DNA of 64,000 nt, taken from positions 22,157,001-22,221,000 of the forward strand of contig JABWDB010000003.1 of the NCBI GenBank assembly GCA_019614645.1. Direction: 5' to 3'. Source of the stretch: Stratiolaelaps scimitus. Its lineage: Eukaryota > Arthropoda > Arachnida > Mesostigmata > Laelapidae. The notes beneath the pieces were generated by a model. The model had not been told where the DNA came from. It saw only the letters and a program-made list of their open reading frames with translations, and ran no database searches. Positions 11,401 through 24,310 of this stretch are shown in pieces. The position numbers were made by a program, and so were the translations under genes. Positions within the stretch are counted from its first letter, which is position 1. Each line of letters begins with the position of its first letter.

Positions 11401-12171
11401 ATTCCGACAAATTCGAGAGCCTCCCTTCAATGTTAACTAAAACAGTTATTTATGCCATCGCCTTCCTCGGGACAACGTCATCCTCGGCCCCGCTCCCCAA
11501 CTAATCCCCCCGAAACAATCCCTAGAACTAATTCCTAATTATTGTATGTTTGAATAAATATTTCTCACGTCATGTCATCAATTATGATCGTGAACAAATT
11601 GATGATTTATTTCATATTAAATAATCTTTCCATCAAAAAATCATTCCTGTGCCCAACATATTGTCATACCTTGCGTGAGGGGAAACCCATGGCGTGCATG
11701 TCTACAAACCGTAGATCGATAGATGAATATGTCTACTTTGCTTATCTTGTGCGTTTGCAGAGATAGGTTGGGTAAACATCGGTCAACCCCTAGAGGGTGC
11801 CTTCTTGTCCAAGGTTATTGAAATCCCTTTTGCGAGACATGATCCCTCTGGGTTGAAATGCGGATGTCGGGGAGGAAGCTGAACCACAGTTCCATGAGAT
11901 ACTGGCCATGCTTGCGATCCTTAGTTTTTTACAATTGAGAATTAGCGAAGCCTATTTTTATCGCTAGTTGAGGATATCGAATTTCCATGTGTCAATAACA
12001 CTATGGTATTTATTGATTGAAGGTATTACAATACAACTGAAGGACAGTTGTTATCTAGGTACATAGACCCAGCAGTGATGAAATATTATCTTTACTGATG
12101 TTTAGGCGTAGGTAATAGACGACTAGAATAGGCGACGTCTGTACAGTGATGTAAGCACACAATGAGTTTAC
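8470..12171. other. Unassigned DNA
   Basis: No gene was recognised. A perfect 8-bp hairpin with a 3-nt loop lies at 9308-9326. The longest frames (near 10298-10663 and 10609-10941, minus strand) overlap frames of similar length and show no domain. Confidence 0.45.
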
Positions 12172-12179
12172 ATGATACT

Positions 12180-12350
12180 CTTCTTATTTTTTTGTCTTTT
12201 TTACTCTGGAGATGCTCTTCCCTGGGCCGCGGTTCGGGACTATTACGTCAAATCATTTGTGTCCTTCAGGATTCGAACCGGATATCCTAGGATTCTAAAT
12301 CCTCGGTGCAGCCCCCACGCCTACCGCTTGATATTTTTCCAAGTAGAAAG
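12180..12350 (-). mobile_element. Candidate tRNA-derived SINE (SINE-E)
   Basis: On the minus strand the head contains a perfect Pol III B box (GGTTCGAATCC, about 12268-12278). It is preceded by an anticodon-arm-like hairpin (AGGAT...ATCCT) and an A-box-like GGTAGGCGTGGG. After about 60 bp of unrelated body it ends in an A-rich tail (runs of A at about 12185-12203). The T arm has four of five pairs and the acceptor stem is lost, so it is not a tRNA gene. A possible target duplication (GATACT plus T-rich bases) flanks it at 12174 and 12355 but is short. Only this copy is seen in the window. Confidence 0.4.
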
Positions 12351-14952
12351 CAAGGACGATACTTTTTCCAGCTCTCTTACGTTCTGTCAGTATTGAAGCA
12401 AGACCTAAGGTGGTTCCTTGGCCTGCCCCATAGGGAAGAGCTGAGACTCAGTTCAAGAATTCTCAAGGTTCTCTACACTCTCCAAACGAGGTGAAGTGCG
12501 GTTCGTAGAATCTGAAAATTGGAATAATCATCCTAGCCTGTAGTGGACTTGTCTGCGTAGCAGAAGCTGATTCTGCCGAGATATACAGTACATCAAGCGC
12601 AGATATCCGCTCGGGTGTAAGATAAACGAAATCGCAAGGCGAATAGCAAGACGAATAAAATTATACACTCAAAATTCGAAGTAAAATTTCGCCGCTGGAT
12701 GATGCTATTATGTGTGTCTATGTGTTACGCTGCTATCCTACCAAGATACAAAAAAAATAGATGATCCTGAACCGCCTGGTTCGCGGAATAGCCTATAAAC
12801 GATGACGGCTGCTGGTCCCCATTTCGGGTTCCGTCGTTGAATCAATCAGTCGTTCCCAGATCCGGCCGCCCTTTCTGACAGCGGTCGCAGTCGCGAATTG
12901 AATCGTGCTGATTCGCATTGGTAGGCTGCAATGAGCTTTATGCCTATTTTCATGTAAATCATAGGCCGTGCGATTTTGCAGACCACTGGCAGTAGGGTAC
13001 AGACCGATACCACCACACATCAGTGATGAACATCTCCTAGTCGAGGGGATGTTCTTGACTACACTACCTTCTACGCTTAAAGTGAGATATTGTAGAAAGG
13101 TCTTCATCGCACCTCATTCGATCCAATATAAGCCAAGAACATTTTGACGACAAGCCTAAATTCGAGAAACCGTAGAATGAGGAAAACCCTACAAACGAGG
13201 CAGATGAGCCACGAACAACAAATACCGGTTTATTTAGAATTACCCTTCCAATATTTCTCACTATATCGATTGCTCCCGTTATATATATTTATAAATAAAA
13301 TGTATGTTCAGATTGAATTACAATATCAGTTAAGCCCGTCTCTGTCCCAACAAACGCTTATTATACTTGTATTGTGCACTGCTCGTGTTTTTCTGTGTTC
13401 AAGTGGCCCGTTCAAGAAGCGCCCTTTCCTACGATTATATACTACAACGTTAAAACAATCTCCATTTTTACAGTGCGTTTTGACGTTCGTAACGAGATCC
13501 GCCGCTGACAAAACCTCTCGGGACGTCGTCGCTGCTTGGAACACTTTTCAATCTCAGGGTTGGTATTTCAACCAGAGTGTCCCCAGAGATTTTACTCGAG
13601 TGTCTCTCGCATTCAGCGCAGTGTTTTCACACACTGCTCCTAAACTATGATGGGCTTCGTTGTAACAGAGTTGCCTGGATAGTTTGTTTGGCTCTTTCAA
13701 AGGGCTAACCGTCGACGCTGCTCTTTGTTGGATCGTATGAAGCTTAGCAGCACGCTTAGCTCACGTGATCTCAGAACTAAAGCCGCAGCACAGGAGGATC
13801 GTACCGACTAAGCTCGCTATTTCTCCGCAGTCATCTACATCGTCCTTAGTCATTACTTGCAGTTTCACGATGTGGGGTGGAAGGTGATTGCTGGGTTCGT
13901 ACATTTGTTTCTGTTCGGGAGTTATGATCAACGCGAGATTGTTGCCGGAGAAGCAGGTCGAGTAGACCCGTAGGTCTAGTGCGCCCGGGGAGTGGGATCG
14001 ACTGCGGGTGTGTTTGTGTGTGTGCAATCGTTATATCCGGCTTGATGTGCACTTGATTCCGGGTTGTAGGTGGCGGATCGAGTCGAGTCGGGAGGCAAAT
14101 ATTTGAGGGGAAAGGACTGCCATGATGGTACGCACAGAATGATACGGAGGCAGCGATGTCGACGACGATATTCGATGTGGATATAACAAGGCTCATGGAG
14201 GCAATGAAGGGGATCGCTATGGCGGGTAGTTGGGTCTCGGTGGTGACATGACGGAGAATCTGAAAGTGACATTTCCAGGTACCGGGTAAACAGCAGATAG
14301 GCAATTCATTAACGAATGGCTACATTGATTCGAGTTGACTGTTGTCGATGAACAGAGCATCCGATTACGGCGACATTGTTGCTGAAGCTGCCTAATGCTG
14401 AGCGATTCTGGCGCACGAGAATCATGGAAGGGCGGACGAAGGAACGTACTACGTATGCTGAGCGCGGTCCACAACCTGCTGCCGGAACGATCAATCAGCG
14501 TTTCTTATTGAGTTATGTGCAGCTATAGAGATGTGTACAGGTCAGAGATGACACAGTGCAGCAATACGCCCCACAAACAGGAAGGCTCCATTGAATGAAG
14601 TCAGCTAGCTTGTAAAAGTCGACGTTGAAGCAACTCTGACGGTGGTGAGACAGCGCGAAGCGAGAGCGATAGGTCCCGGGGGCAAGCCGCGCTGCTGCTC
14701 ACGTAGGGTCGTGGCATGAGAGGTGTACGAATGCCGGTTGGCAAGAGCACGGTCAAGTCGATCGATTTACAGCGCTCTCTGATACGGCGCTGAGCGGACA
14801 GGCGAGGTTATCGCAATCGGCTAGAAATGTTGTATCGAGAATTGATCGCGACGGAGAGCAAGAGAGCCTCACGCGCAAAACGACAAAGCGTGAAGGAACT
14901 GCTTCTGTTACCTATAGCTGCTCTCACTGGATACTCTGCGATAATCAACCAG
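12351..14952. other. Unassigned DNA with overlapping open frames
   Basis: No gene was recognised. The longest frames are 168 codons at 13144-13650 (plus strand) and 152 codons at 13846-14304 (minus strand). Neither shows a domain, a splice pattern or clear coding bias to me. A short GT tract lies near 14009-14024. Confidence 0.4.
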
Positions 14953-15020
14953 TCTGCACAGTTAGATTTTAATATACATATATATATATATATACATATA
15001 TTAAAATCTAACTGTGCAGA
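14953..15020. repeat. Perfect 24-bp-arm palindrome with an AT core
   Basis: The left arm at 14953-14976 (starting TCTGCACAGTTAGATTTT) is matched exactly by its reverse complement at 14997-15020. The 20-bp centre is almost entirely (AT)n, so it can pair as well. The whole 68 bp could form a long hairpin or cruciform. No element with these ends was found elsewhere in the window. Confidence 0.9.
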
Positions 15021-18000
15021 TATATAATGTAGACTTGTATAATATTACAAAAAATATGCATGTAACAACATGTGCGTTGTTTTAATTCGACGTTCCACGT
15101 GGTATGATGTACGAATCATAGTACAGTATTGCATGTCTGAGTATAACTGGAACGAGTGATGAAAATCTGTTACTTTATTTTTAACTTGTTCATTCATAGA
15201 TCACTAATTGAGAACAGAGATCTGCGAACGTTAGCTGCTAGTGAGAGATCTTAGCCGCAGGGCGCCTCTATTAATGTTTTGCCGTTTGTATCTGGGCGCC
15301 CGAGTGGCTGAAAACTATTGTAAAGTGCCAAGCAACACCTGAATCATTTAGAACCCATCCAATCCGATCAAAATGTCATTGATAGTACTCATTATGCTGA
15401 GACGAGATCCATTATCTCTGCCAGGTAGTACCAGCCGATGCAATTGCTTGTGCCACAATCGTAGAATGCTGTCCCCCACTCTCATCGCCAATTGTAATAT
15501 TAGGTCGAAATCAATTGAAGGTCGGACGCATAGGATAAGTGATTAAATGAGCACTAATGTATAATTTGTGAAAAGGTTTCCCTTAGGCGCTCAAAAAAAA
15601 GGTTCTTCAAAAATCCCATTTTCGGATGCTGCAAATGCATATACTGACATGCTTTCTACGAAACTCTATTTATCTTATTATATAGGCAAAGGACTAAGGA
15701 GCATCCATATTGGCCTGTTTCAGAAATCCTCAATCAGTACCTCAAGCAACATCCTTCGATCCTATGACGAAAATGATAGAACCCACATTTTTGAGAAACC
15801 ATATTATGTCTTTATTGTATTCAACTGGAAACAGTAAACAGTTTTGGCATTTGGATATTTCACATGTTATCGGCCCGTTGTCGTATAACGAACCTAAAAC
15901 AATCTTTTCACCAAATTTCATTCGAGTCTATGGTTAGTTTTATATTATATGCTTACACATGAGCCTGCTTTTGTCCACTGTCAAGCCAAGCATACACAAA
16001 TCATAAAAAATTAGCTCAGGTTTTACCGTACGCGTAGCTACAAAAACATTTAGTAACGCTGGTCCATATTAACGCCTTCCCAATAACTCGCATGAGAATC
16101 GTACTGTTCTAGGCATCTGATGCAGCAAATCCGGCCGACTGGTTTATCATTCGTTTATTGTTTCCTGCCATTTATTGGTTTTTTTTTGCTTTCGAAATAA
16201 AAAAAGGCTAAAATCTTATTTGAATCAAATCCAGTATACCACTTGTAATTTTGTTGTTCAATATGACTTTGTGATTATTTTTGATGGTATGTCACCTTGA
16301 AGAACCTTGTGAAATACTTGAAGAAATAATTTGAATTGAAAATTGAATTGAATTTATTCGCCGTTCCGATAGAGTACTCAACGCAACGCACACAACATAA
16401 ATCGATTTTACTGCGAACGTGAGAAAAGCAATGTTCACAGTAACAAGTGAGTGGCATTTGCTATGGGTTAAACGCAAAGGGGTTAGCAAAAGGTTTGCTC
16501 TATAGAGCGGCAAGGTCAGACACAATGCAGTTATTGAAAAACAACTGGAAGAGAACATTGCAGAGTACATTTTAACGCTATTACAATGAGGGCGAAATAC
16601 TTGTGATGCGAATTGTGGAAAAAGTACTTCGTGGATTTAATATGATTCGCGAGTTGTAGTCTTTAATGAGTATTTCGCTGAGATCTCGATAGATTATCAT
16701 CATTTAGCACGTGTGTGTTCATGCAAAATTACTTTCTCAGGATCCAACAGCATGGTTGATTGAGTGGTTGTTTTTTTGTGCAAATAAAGCACCGTAAAAT
16801 TTACCTCAGAAACGCTGACGACATTTTTTGAGGTCTTTGTTTAAATATGTAAATTCCAGCCTTCCTGAATCGTGGGGTCCCTCGCCTAAACTAACTGCTA
16901 TGGTTTCAGTAGTTTGCTGACGAGCTAGTATGGACGTCTGTTGTCCTCCGAAAGAGTGGTCCTTATAATGAGACAGTATAGTCGTTAACTGACCTTTCAG
17001 AAGCCTGAAGATAGCCACCTCCAATGGCTGCAGTAGATTTATTGCACTGAGCGGTAGAGCCATAAATCAGAAGGTGACGACTCGCAGAGGGGCAGTGCAT
17101 TAAAGCTTATATGTAATTTATTCATTATACTTTTTTTGAATATATATAATATAATGTCTCTGAAGGCGGTCCTCCTTAAAAAAATTGCCCCCGCTGCACC
17201 TGACTCTATCGTTCTCGTCTGCTATAAATTGAGCGTCCGCGATCAAATGAGGCCGTTCTTCCACAAGCAAACACTTGGGCGGTAGGTGACAACGCGAAAC
17301 CGCCTTATATACATTGTCGCTGCCAAGAATTGCATATCTGATTGAGACCTCAGCATACAATGTATTGAGGCATCCAACGTCCTTTATCAGAGCCGAGCTG
17401 AGAAAACGGAGGACATATAGCGTCTCACCTCTTCTATTCCGGCAATGGTTTACATATTTAATATTGAAAACAAAACAGGCGCATGAATTCCTTTGGCAGC
17501 AGGGGCAGATTCCAACAAAAGCTTTATCGGCAGACCCTCTCAAAAATCTAGTGAGGATCAGCGTCTACCTACGTGACGATGTGAGTTTTTCAAATATTAT
17601 TTTTCCGATTTTTTGCCAAGAAACTGCATTGCCGAAGTGCGAGAACAGCTGCCACGAATAAATACCACGACATCTGCCCAGATCCGTCTGAGAGTGCGCA
17701 CGAACTGAATCAAATACTTCAGTTCCCAATTATCTAGTTCCTGCGTTATAGTAGCTTAACTACTATGCCGGTCCCCGTCATAATAATAATAGAAAATACA
17801 CTTAGCCCTATAGGACATCCGTTATGATGGTAACACTTAATGAAAACGTCATGGTGATGGGCGGGCGTTGATAGCGGCTAATGATCATTTTTCCATTAAA
17901 GAAAAACTTGACCATCGGCTAATAGAATAGTCGATGGAATACTTCATGTATGTTTGCGCTTCTTATTTTATACCACGGATCCATAAAACACCGCCGAGCA

Positions 18001-19362
18001 ATGATTAAAACGGCCTGTGCCGATGAAACATTTACGAGAGGCAGTCGACGACGGACGGTATGTGCAATCAGTTGTCTGAGGAAGAAGCCTTTTATTCTGT
18101 GACCTGCTTCGATGGGTTCTTTGCTATTACATAAATGATCCAGTCTGTGAAGTTGAAATCTTTCCCAATAGGTCACAATGAGATTTTCGATATTCTCTTG
18201 AATACAGAGCGAGGTGTTTGTCGACGTTGGTCTTTACACATAAAGCACCTAGCACGTACATTCAACACGTACGATATGCAACTACCATATGGAAGTCTGT
18301 GTCACCCACCTACGTACAGGCGTGTAGTATCATTCCGCGAGAGCGAACGAAAATCCGAGTTATCGCCTTCCATTTTGGTGATGGTAATACAGTTGTTGCT
18401 AACCCCGCGCGACACAATCACCGATGGGGTTACGCCACGAGAATAACGAGAATTAGAGGATACAGATGCATGAGTTACATTCTGGATAAGAAGAACGGCA
18501 GATTCAATTTGGTATAGGGGTAATGCTCGCCCAGCATACTAGCTAGAATGTGTGCTGGTAGATATTTGCTTGAGGCACTTTATGCGTTCGGCGTTTGATA
18601 TTTGTTCACTCTAAAACGCTGATTGATTAACATCAAATTTCTAATCGATGTCCACAACGGCAAACAGGTGAACAATCATACAGATCACTGTTAGTTGATC
18701 TATTCCCAGGTCAAATTCAGTTATATATATATACTCTCTTTTTCTTCGGCCTTCATATTCTGCAGTACTGCACTAGAAGGTTTCCGGACTCTCAGCCAAT
18801 ATTTACTGCACTAGTGTACACTCTCAGCACAAAAATTGGCATAAAAAGTATGCGATGAAAATCAAGGCGTCGATTTGTATCGAATAACGAAACTGACCGT
18901 CCGAGTTTCCTCGTCTGACCCTCTACCCATCCACTGATACCGCTTTGCTTTGTGCTGATATAACACTCCGAGGCACCTCAGGGTATTCAGAAGACCTTGA
19001 CACTCGAGTTAAAATGAAGGCAGATACAGCGTGCCCCTGCTGCTACTAACAGGGCACGTCCGAATCTGGTGCGGTGAGTGAATGTCCCATGGGTGAGCAC
19101 CGAATGCCCCGGGGAGGGAAACTGCAGTGCAAACTCTGGAGGATCTCGAATTTATCTGACACTCTGATATCGGACGTTGACTCTGATGGTGACTCTCTCT
19201 CTCTCTCTCTCGTTCGCAACTCTACTTAGGGCACGCATGTTTCATCAATCTAACCATTCTTAGTTGGCGCATCGCATGCATGTCAAACGAAGCTGGAGTT
19301 CCCTTAGTTACCACAACCAGGTAGATACTACCATAATTTGCTCCTATCTGTTAACTAAACTC
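15021..19362. other. Unassigned DNA
   Basis: No gene was recognised. It contains a CT microsatellite at 19193-19211. The overlapping opposite-strand frames at 17118-17543 (141 codons, minus) and 17314-17661 (115 codons, plus) cannot both be genes, and neither shows a domain. Confidence 0.45.
19193..19211. repeat. CT microsatellite
   Basis: (CT)n tract of about nine units. Confidence 0.85.
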
Positions 19363-19416
19363 ATGCGTTTGTATAAGCCATGTTTGCTTTATATGCGTTT
19401 GTATAAGCCATGTTTG
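19363..19416. repeat. 24-bp tandem duplication
   Basis: A 24-bp unit beginning ATGCGTTTGTATAAGCC occurs at 19363-19386 and again at 19393-19416, separated by 6 bp. The two are identical, so the duplication is recent. Confidence 0.9.
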
Positions 19417-19696
19417 TTGACTTGTTTCGTCTAGCATTCATAATACAGATAACTTACCTGACTCCGTCTGTATACATGTTCTAGAAGCATTTAACCACCA
19501 TGATTTTATTCCTGCCCTGTTTGATGATGAAGATGTACAACTTTAAATGCCGTTTATTAATCGAGTGTAGGAGAAAACCCGTATTGCGGGCAAGTCCAAG
19601 CAAGCGGTAGCAATTTGAAACGAAAACCTATTCGATGTGTGATAGCTACTGTACAGCTCACAACCAGTGCAAACGATTGAGGAAATTGCGCCGCGG

Positions 19697-19725
19697 GCAA
19701 TTATCGCAATTATCGCAATTATCGC
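19697..19725. repeat. 9-bp tandem repeat
   Basis: The unit GCAATTATC is repeated three times head to tail, with a partial fourth copy. Confidence 0.9.
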
Positions 19726-19922
19726 AACTTTTAAAATTGATCTATAAATAGCTACTTTAATCTGTACAAATTAAAAGCTTAATCATACCGAAGTTGTATG
19801 CGGCTACCTTTTTTCCCTAGCGCTGGACTGTAGGGTAAACAGCTATTTTTCCCGAGAATCAGTAGGCTCCCAGAGTCGAATTCTCTACGAAGCTCTCACA
19901 CAATACTAGCATGAAGATAATC

Positions 19923-19954
19923 ATCTTGAAATACCAGCTATGGTACTTCAAGAT
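19923..19954. repeat. Hairpin, 13-bp arms
   Basis: The arms 19923-19935 and 19942-19954 pair at 12 of 13 positions around a 6-nt loop. Confidence 0.75.
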
Positions 19955-21076
19955 TATACCGTTACCCCGACAGTATATTTTCGTATTTCACATCCGGGAG
20001 ACAGGCATAATCTTAGCTACTTAGATGGAAGGATTCGTGGCGTTGGATGACGTATATATATTAATATAAGAATGGCAATCATTCAGTTCCGAGAATCTGC
20101 CACTGGAGATGACGTCCTTGCGACAAGGATCTGCAACAGCTCGTGCCACATCCCATCAAACGACCCAAAATGAATGAGGAATGTTTAGCCATAAAGGTGA
20201 CAGTGTTAGAAAAATTCGAGCATCCACTTACGTTCAGGTGCTGTATTTTGCTATAAAAGAAAGATGCTAACCTTATGCTGAACTGTGGCTGTACCCGTGA
20301 TCTTATCTCTTGTTTATGAAAAATGTAAGGGAAAAAATTTGCTGTTATCATATCGAGACAGGACGAACAAAGTGACCCTAGCAGGCGGACCAATCCGCTA
20401 TCTACATCTGCTTCTCGCCAGCGATGGTTCCCTTGCCAAATATGACACTTTCGTCTTCGACAGGGTCTGCATACGGCGGCTGGTGGTGCCCTTGGCGACA
20501 AGGGCAAATTGTTACTTTACAGGATCGTAGCTTCTCAAATTGAGCCCGGAATACGCTCGCTTCGTTTATGATCTCTCGTCAACTTTCAATTTTGGCGCTA
20601 TTACTTCCTCTTTGCCTGCTCAGCGTTCGACTTCGACGTCTATCCACTGTGTGCCTGAAGTATTACTTTCGCTACTCAATGACGATGGCACTACATAGCG
20701 ATATGTCTTCTCTTCCCGATGGCTCCGATTTCTGCTTGGCGACCTCATTCTAGATAGAAACACAGACTATCGATTATCGTCGATTATCCTCTACTCCTAA
20801 CTAAACTCGATGAAGCTTTCGGACTTTCGCAAACAGAGGCATGCTAGAGGTATAATCGATTTACAATGAGTTGGCAGAAAGTGACACACTGCATTTCGAA
20901 TAAAAATGAATCGACCTTGGAAGTAGGTTCGGAAAAATATTCGACCACGTTGATCGAAATTTGGCGGGTCTCTCTGTTCTATCTTATGTGATGTTCGCCC
21001 CCTTCTCGTATAGGTCACACCACATCTGGATTGACCACTCCGTTCCAGCTAATAATAATTGAGCATCGCTTCCACT

Positions 21077-21195
21077 CGAGCTGACCCTCAGCTGTTCCCC
21101 TTGTGTAACAGGTAGCAGCACCTAACATTTAGGTATTACTAAAGGGACTTGTCGGGGCCACCTTTGCATATTTTTAACCGTTTGTACCTGGCAAG
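21077..21195 (-). mobile_element. Repeat-B copy 1 (SINE-like)
   Basis: This aligns with 39470-39595 over about 115 bp. Shared words include GAGCTGA, CTGTTCCCC, GTCGGGGCCACCTTTGC or its variant, and GTACCTGGC. On the minus strand the element ends in AGCTGA-GGG-TCAGCT, a perfect 6-bp stem-loop. It resembles the 3' stem-loop of SINE-A. No A-run follows in this copy; the other copy has one. Confidence 0.6.
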
Positions 21196-21859
21196 AGTCC
21201 ACAGATAAGGAAAGATGATTAAGAAATCGGAAGATTCGCCGCATCTGGCGGGATTTTATCCGACTACATTATTAAACTATAACGTTCACTATGATACTAT
21301 AATTATATATCTACTGACATTCCATTAAGTCCCTTGTACATGTCCTTTGGCCGTGTCCTACTGGCGTTGGTTGGTTTCACCGCACCTGCACATCTCTCTG
21401 CAGGTGACATTTCGCGGTCTGCTGTATTCGAGTTGGGTTGTCCTGATGATGTCGTTGGTTTGCAGCAGATTCTTCGAGCTGGGCGTGTCAATTCGCACTC
21501 CACTCTGCGCTTTGGCGTGGATGAATGATGTTGTCTTTCCCGTTATCCGTTCGGAATATAGTTCTGGTCGGGTATCTGTGCTGTGTGGCGGCCCGATTGG
21601 CTCTGCTTGATACTCTTGTTGGTGCGTGAGCGTAGTGTGCGTTGTGTCGAAATTGCTGTTTGTTGATGAGCGTTTGGCCTCGTGATTTCTGTGCGTTCTT
21701 GATCTGACTTGTCGCCGCTTGTCGCACCGAGGTTGTATCCGGAGTGTGCATCGATATTCTTGTTTGCGATCCGCTCGCCTGATGCTCCCCTGGTTGGACC
21801 GGCTCTGACGTGAGGCTGACGTGACTCTGTTCGGTATGTGTTGTGGTACCAAAGATTGC

Positions 21860-21930
<71 letters not shown>

Positions 21931-22260
21931 TGAGCCTTTTGTGCTTTCTGGGGTAATGTATTTTCTGGGATTGGTATCACGCACACTTTGGCTTGGTCTA
22001 CTGATCTTTAATGACTTTCAGCTAGTCCGACTGCGCCATATTGAGCATAGATGTGTACGACAGCACAGTTACGGGCAGACTGGTTTATTGATCGTGCATT
22101 GTGATGGGCATAATCATGTCGTCGCCGACTAAGGGCTCTGTCTGGGCGGGCATTTCGATGAGCATGTTCTCCAAACAGTTTTCTATTGGAAAGATATGTG
22201 CAAGTGGTGGTTATCCACTATTCTCCGTTAGCTCGGCGTGCAGTCATACCGCTAAACACA
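21196..22260. other. Unassigned DNA around a long ATT microsatellite
   Basis: No gene was recognised. Frames on both strands run through 21334-21986. The longest (208 codons, minus) owes part of its length to reading the ATT tract as poly-Asn, and another minus frame reads it as poly-Ile. None has a recognisable domain. Confidence 0.4.
21861..21928. repeat. ATT microsatellite
   Basis: An uninterrupted (TTA)n tract of about 22 units, the longest pure microsatellite in the window. Confidence 0.95.
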
Positions 22261-22336
22261 TTAAATGTAAGAAGGAAAAGCTCCGCAGCAGACCTTAAAC
22301 CTGCGACGTAGAACGTATTCCACTACCACTGTAGGC
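22261..22336 (-). mobile_element. SINE-D fragment (head and start of body)
   Basis: On the minus strand it has an A-box-like AGTGGTAGTGG and a degenerate B box (GGTTTAAGGTC) after TCGCA. TGCGGA...TTTTCCTTC..ACATT follows. That is the same order of blocks as at 43081-43190, with a short deletion between the B box and the TGCGG block. Confidence 0.5.
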
Positions 22337-23849
22337 TATCCAACTGTATCCCTGCATTATCTCCTCAGCTATTACCGGGACAATCGCTATGCATACTGAA
22401 CTATCTTAACAACCTCTGTTTAGCCGATTTCATGAAAGCAATTCTCGTCTGGACGCTCATTACGAGCAACCGAGAAGGTCATCTAGAAGTTAACTATAGT
22501 CAACATCAGAAACATCGTACCTGGTATCTTATAGGCTTATCTACAAAGAATATATTATATACACAAACACCCTTACAACAACCGATGACACGTAAAGAGC
22601 CATCATTGCAAGCGTTAAAAGTTATTTCTCGCCTCGTACTCGATGTCTTGTTGTCCAAACCTGCGAACACTGGCAAAACAACAATCTGTTAGAAAAATAT
22701 GGCTGCAGCACACTATTTTTGCATCGCCTGACCTGGCGTTCGCCTTAATTGAATCGAGATCAATCATCGAAAGTAAACCGTGGACCGGAGCGTACATCCT
22801 ATTCGAGAAACTTTTGAGATCATGAGTTCGGGGTATCGATGCGCCAGTCACCGTCGATGATTGATGTATAAACGCTCTACTGGCACCCGCTCGTTTAAGC
22901 CGTCATGGCCACTCATCGGAGGGTCTCGTCAAGAGGCCTCACATCTGACGAGGTCTAAACCTGATGGCACAGCAACTTCCTTGCCTTCAAACCTCACTGC
23001 AGACGATCTCACAAACAATTCTGAACATGTGCGCCTTTGTATGTTTTTATTTTTGTTACGTCGATCAAGAATATGTATTAATCATTTTTGTGTAAATTTC
23101 GAGATATCTTTATTATTATTTCTATATAGTTTGCCCAATTCGTTCTTGTCATACTCGTAAGTTCGCGCCAACCTCAAAAGCACACGTTACAAGAAGCAAT
23201 TGTTTATCATCATAGCATTTTAAATGATTATTCTCCAACGTCTTTTTAAGCTAGCTTCGCTCACTATACATCTCGGGATAAGTCTAAACACGAATGCATC
23301 CGATGCCTTTAAACTCAAACAGATATTTTCATTCAGGCAGGTGTAAGATGAGCCTGCGGCGGATTTTCAAAGAAATGTTGTTCCGATTAAACTCAGCTTT
23401 TCCTTAGTTTCTGAGGACGCTACCGTGGCTACTACAGCTACAGACCAGCGGAATTTGCACGTTGCACAGTCTGTGTGCGGTGAAATATTCTCTGAGCTAT
23501 AAATAGCATCTCTTATCGAGACCGCCTCAAGTAAGGCGCGGCTCAGAGACGATAAGAAGTGGTCTTTTCTGCTGCTCTAAATCCTTTCGCTTTCATTCTG
23601 TCATACTGATGGCTAAAGTGTAGGAGAGTCAGGTGGCATTAAACAAGTGTTGCATTGCCGGACCAGCTACGTATTAAAGCAATGAGGCCTTGCATAGCCT
23701 AGCTGGAATCTCGATAGTTGCAGGACTAAACATATTTGAACTCAGGCAAGAACCGTACGGCCAGGATCAGTCAGGCATTGACTGAAGTAATACTTTGACA
23801 GTCCCGATCAGTGCCCCAAGTCAAAATCGGCTCTGGATTTAGTCAGTAA
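22337..23849. other. Unassigned DNA
   Basis: No gene was recognised. A partly paired region at 23513-23558 (CTTATCG...CGATAAG outer stem) is too imperfect to call a structured RNA. Confidence 0.45.
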
Positions 23850-23938
23850 GAGTCTGTCACCACCAGGCAAATACCTTAGTGTGAGGCCTGATGTCCATGC
23901 AGGATTTACCTTTAACCTCTTAAAAAAAGGAGAAGTCA
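23850..23938 (+). mobile_element. Repeat-C copy 1
   Basis: This aligns with 27560-27660: CCACCAGGCA, a gap of about 20 bp in this copy, then CCTTAGT.GTGAGG.CTG and CATG.., ending in an A-run (23922-23928). The A-run at the same end of both copies suggests a retroposon. No tRNA-like head is visible. Confidence 0.5.
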
Positions 23939-24310
23939 GGTTGTCAAAGCTAAGGCCAAACTATAAGCTTCGCCAGACAAGATTCACGAAGCAGACATTG
24001 TTTGATAGGTAATGCGCTGGCATCTCTCAGGCAGAGTCAAATAACATCGCTTGGTAGCCATCTATAATATTGGCCGTCGAAATGAAGAAGCCGGCAAATC
24101 AGCAGTCTCTTAAACGTATGATCCCTCTATTTCCAAGCAAACGTGCTATGTTTATCACACGAAAAAGGCTGTAAAGAAAAGACCAAACGTGCTTCTACAG
24201 CGAAATCGGTTGCCCGGACCGCGGCTACGAGATGGCCCAACAAATTACATGAAATGAGTCATGGAAAGCTGTATTTCACGTCTCACTGGACTGCACGCTA
24301 TCTGTTATTA
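23939..24310. other. Unassigned DNA
   Basis: Nothing was recognised. Confidence 0.5.

Larger units (their letters stand above)
19417..21076. other. Unassigned DNA with small repeats
   Basis: No gene was recognised. It contains a 9-bp tandem repeat (19697-19725), a hairpin (19923-19954) and a 142-codon minus-strand frame at 20079-20507 without a recognisable domain. Confidence 0.45.

Noticed and set aside
12262..12345. A minus-strand tRNA gene
   Set aside because: The B box is perfect, but the T stem has a mismatch and there is no pairing acceptor stem. An A-rich tail follows after a non-tRNA body.
13144..13650. 168-codon plus-strand frame as a gene
   Set aside because: No domain and no splice or promoter context. 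In about 128 kb of six-frame space a few frames of 150-200 codons are expected by chance.
15296..15330. A tRNA start (GCGCCCGAGTGGCTGA)
   Set aside because: The A-box-like word is good, but no B box or T arm follows within 100 bp.
16120..16215. A second gypsy LTR end resembling 1160-1205
   Set aside because: The shared words (TTTCCTG, GCTTTCGAAA, AATAAA with an A-run) are short and low in complexity. I could not align the flanks.
17118..17661. Overlapping 141-codon (minus) and 115-codon (plus) frames
   Set aside because: They occupy the same DNA on opposite strands, neither shows a recognisable domain, and there is no reason to prefer one.
21358..21986. 208- and 147-codon minus-strand frames as protein genes
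   Set aside because: Both run through the ATT microsatellite, read as poly-Asn in one frame and poly-Ile in the other. Removing that tract leaves ordinary chance-length frames without a domain.
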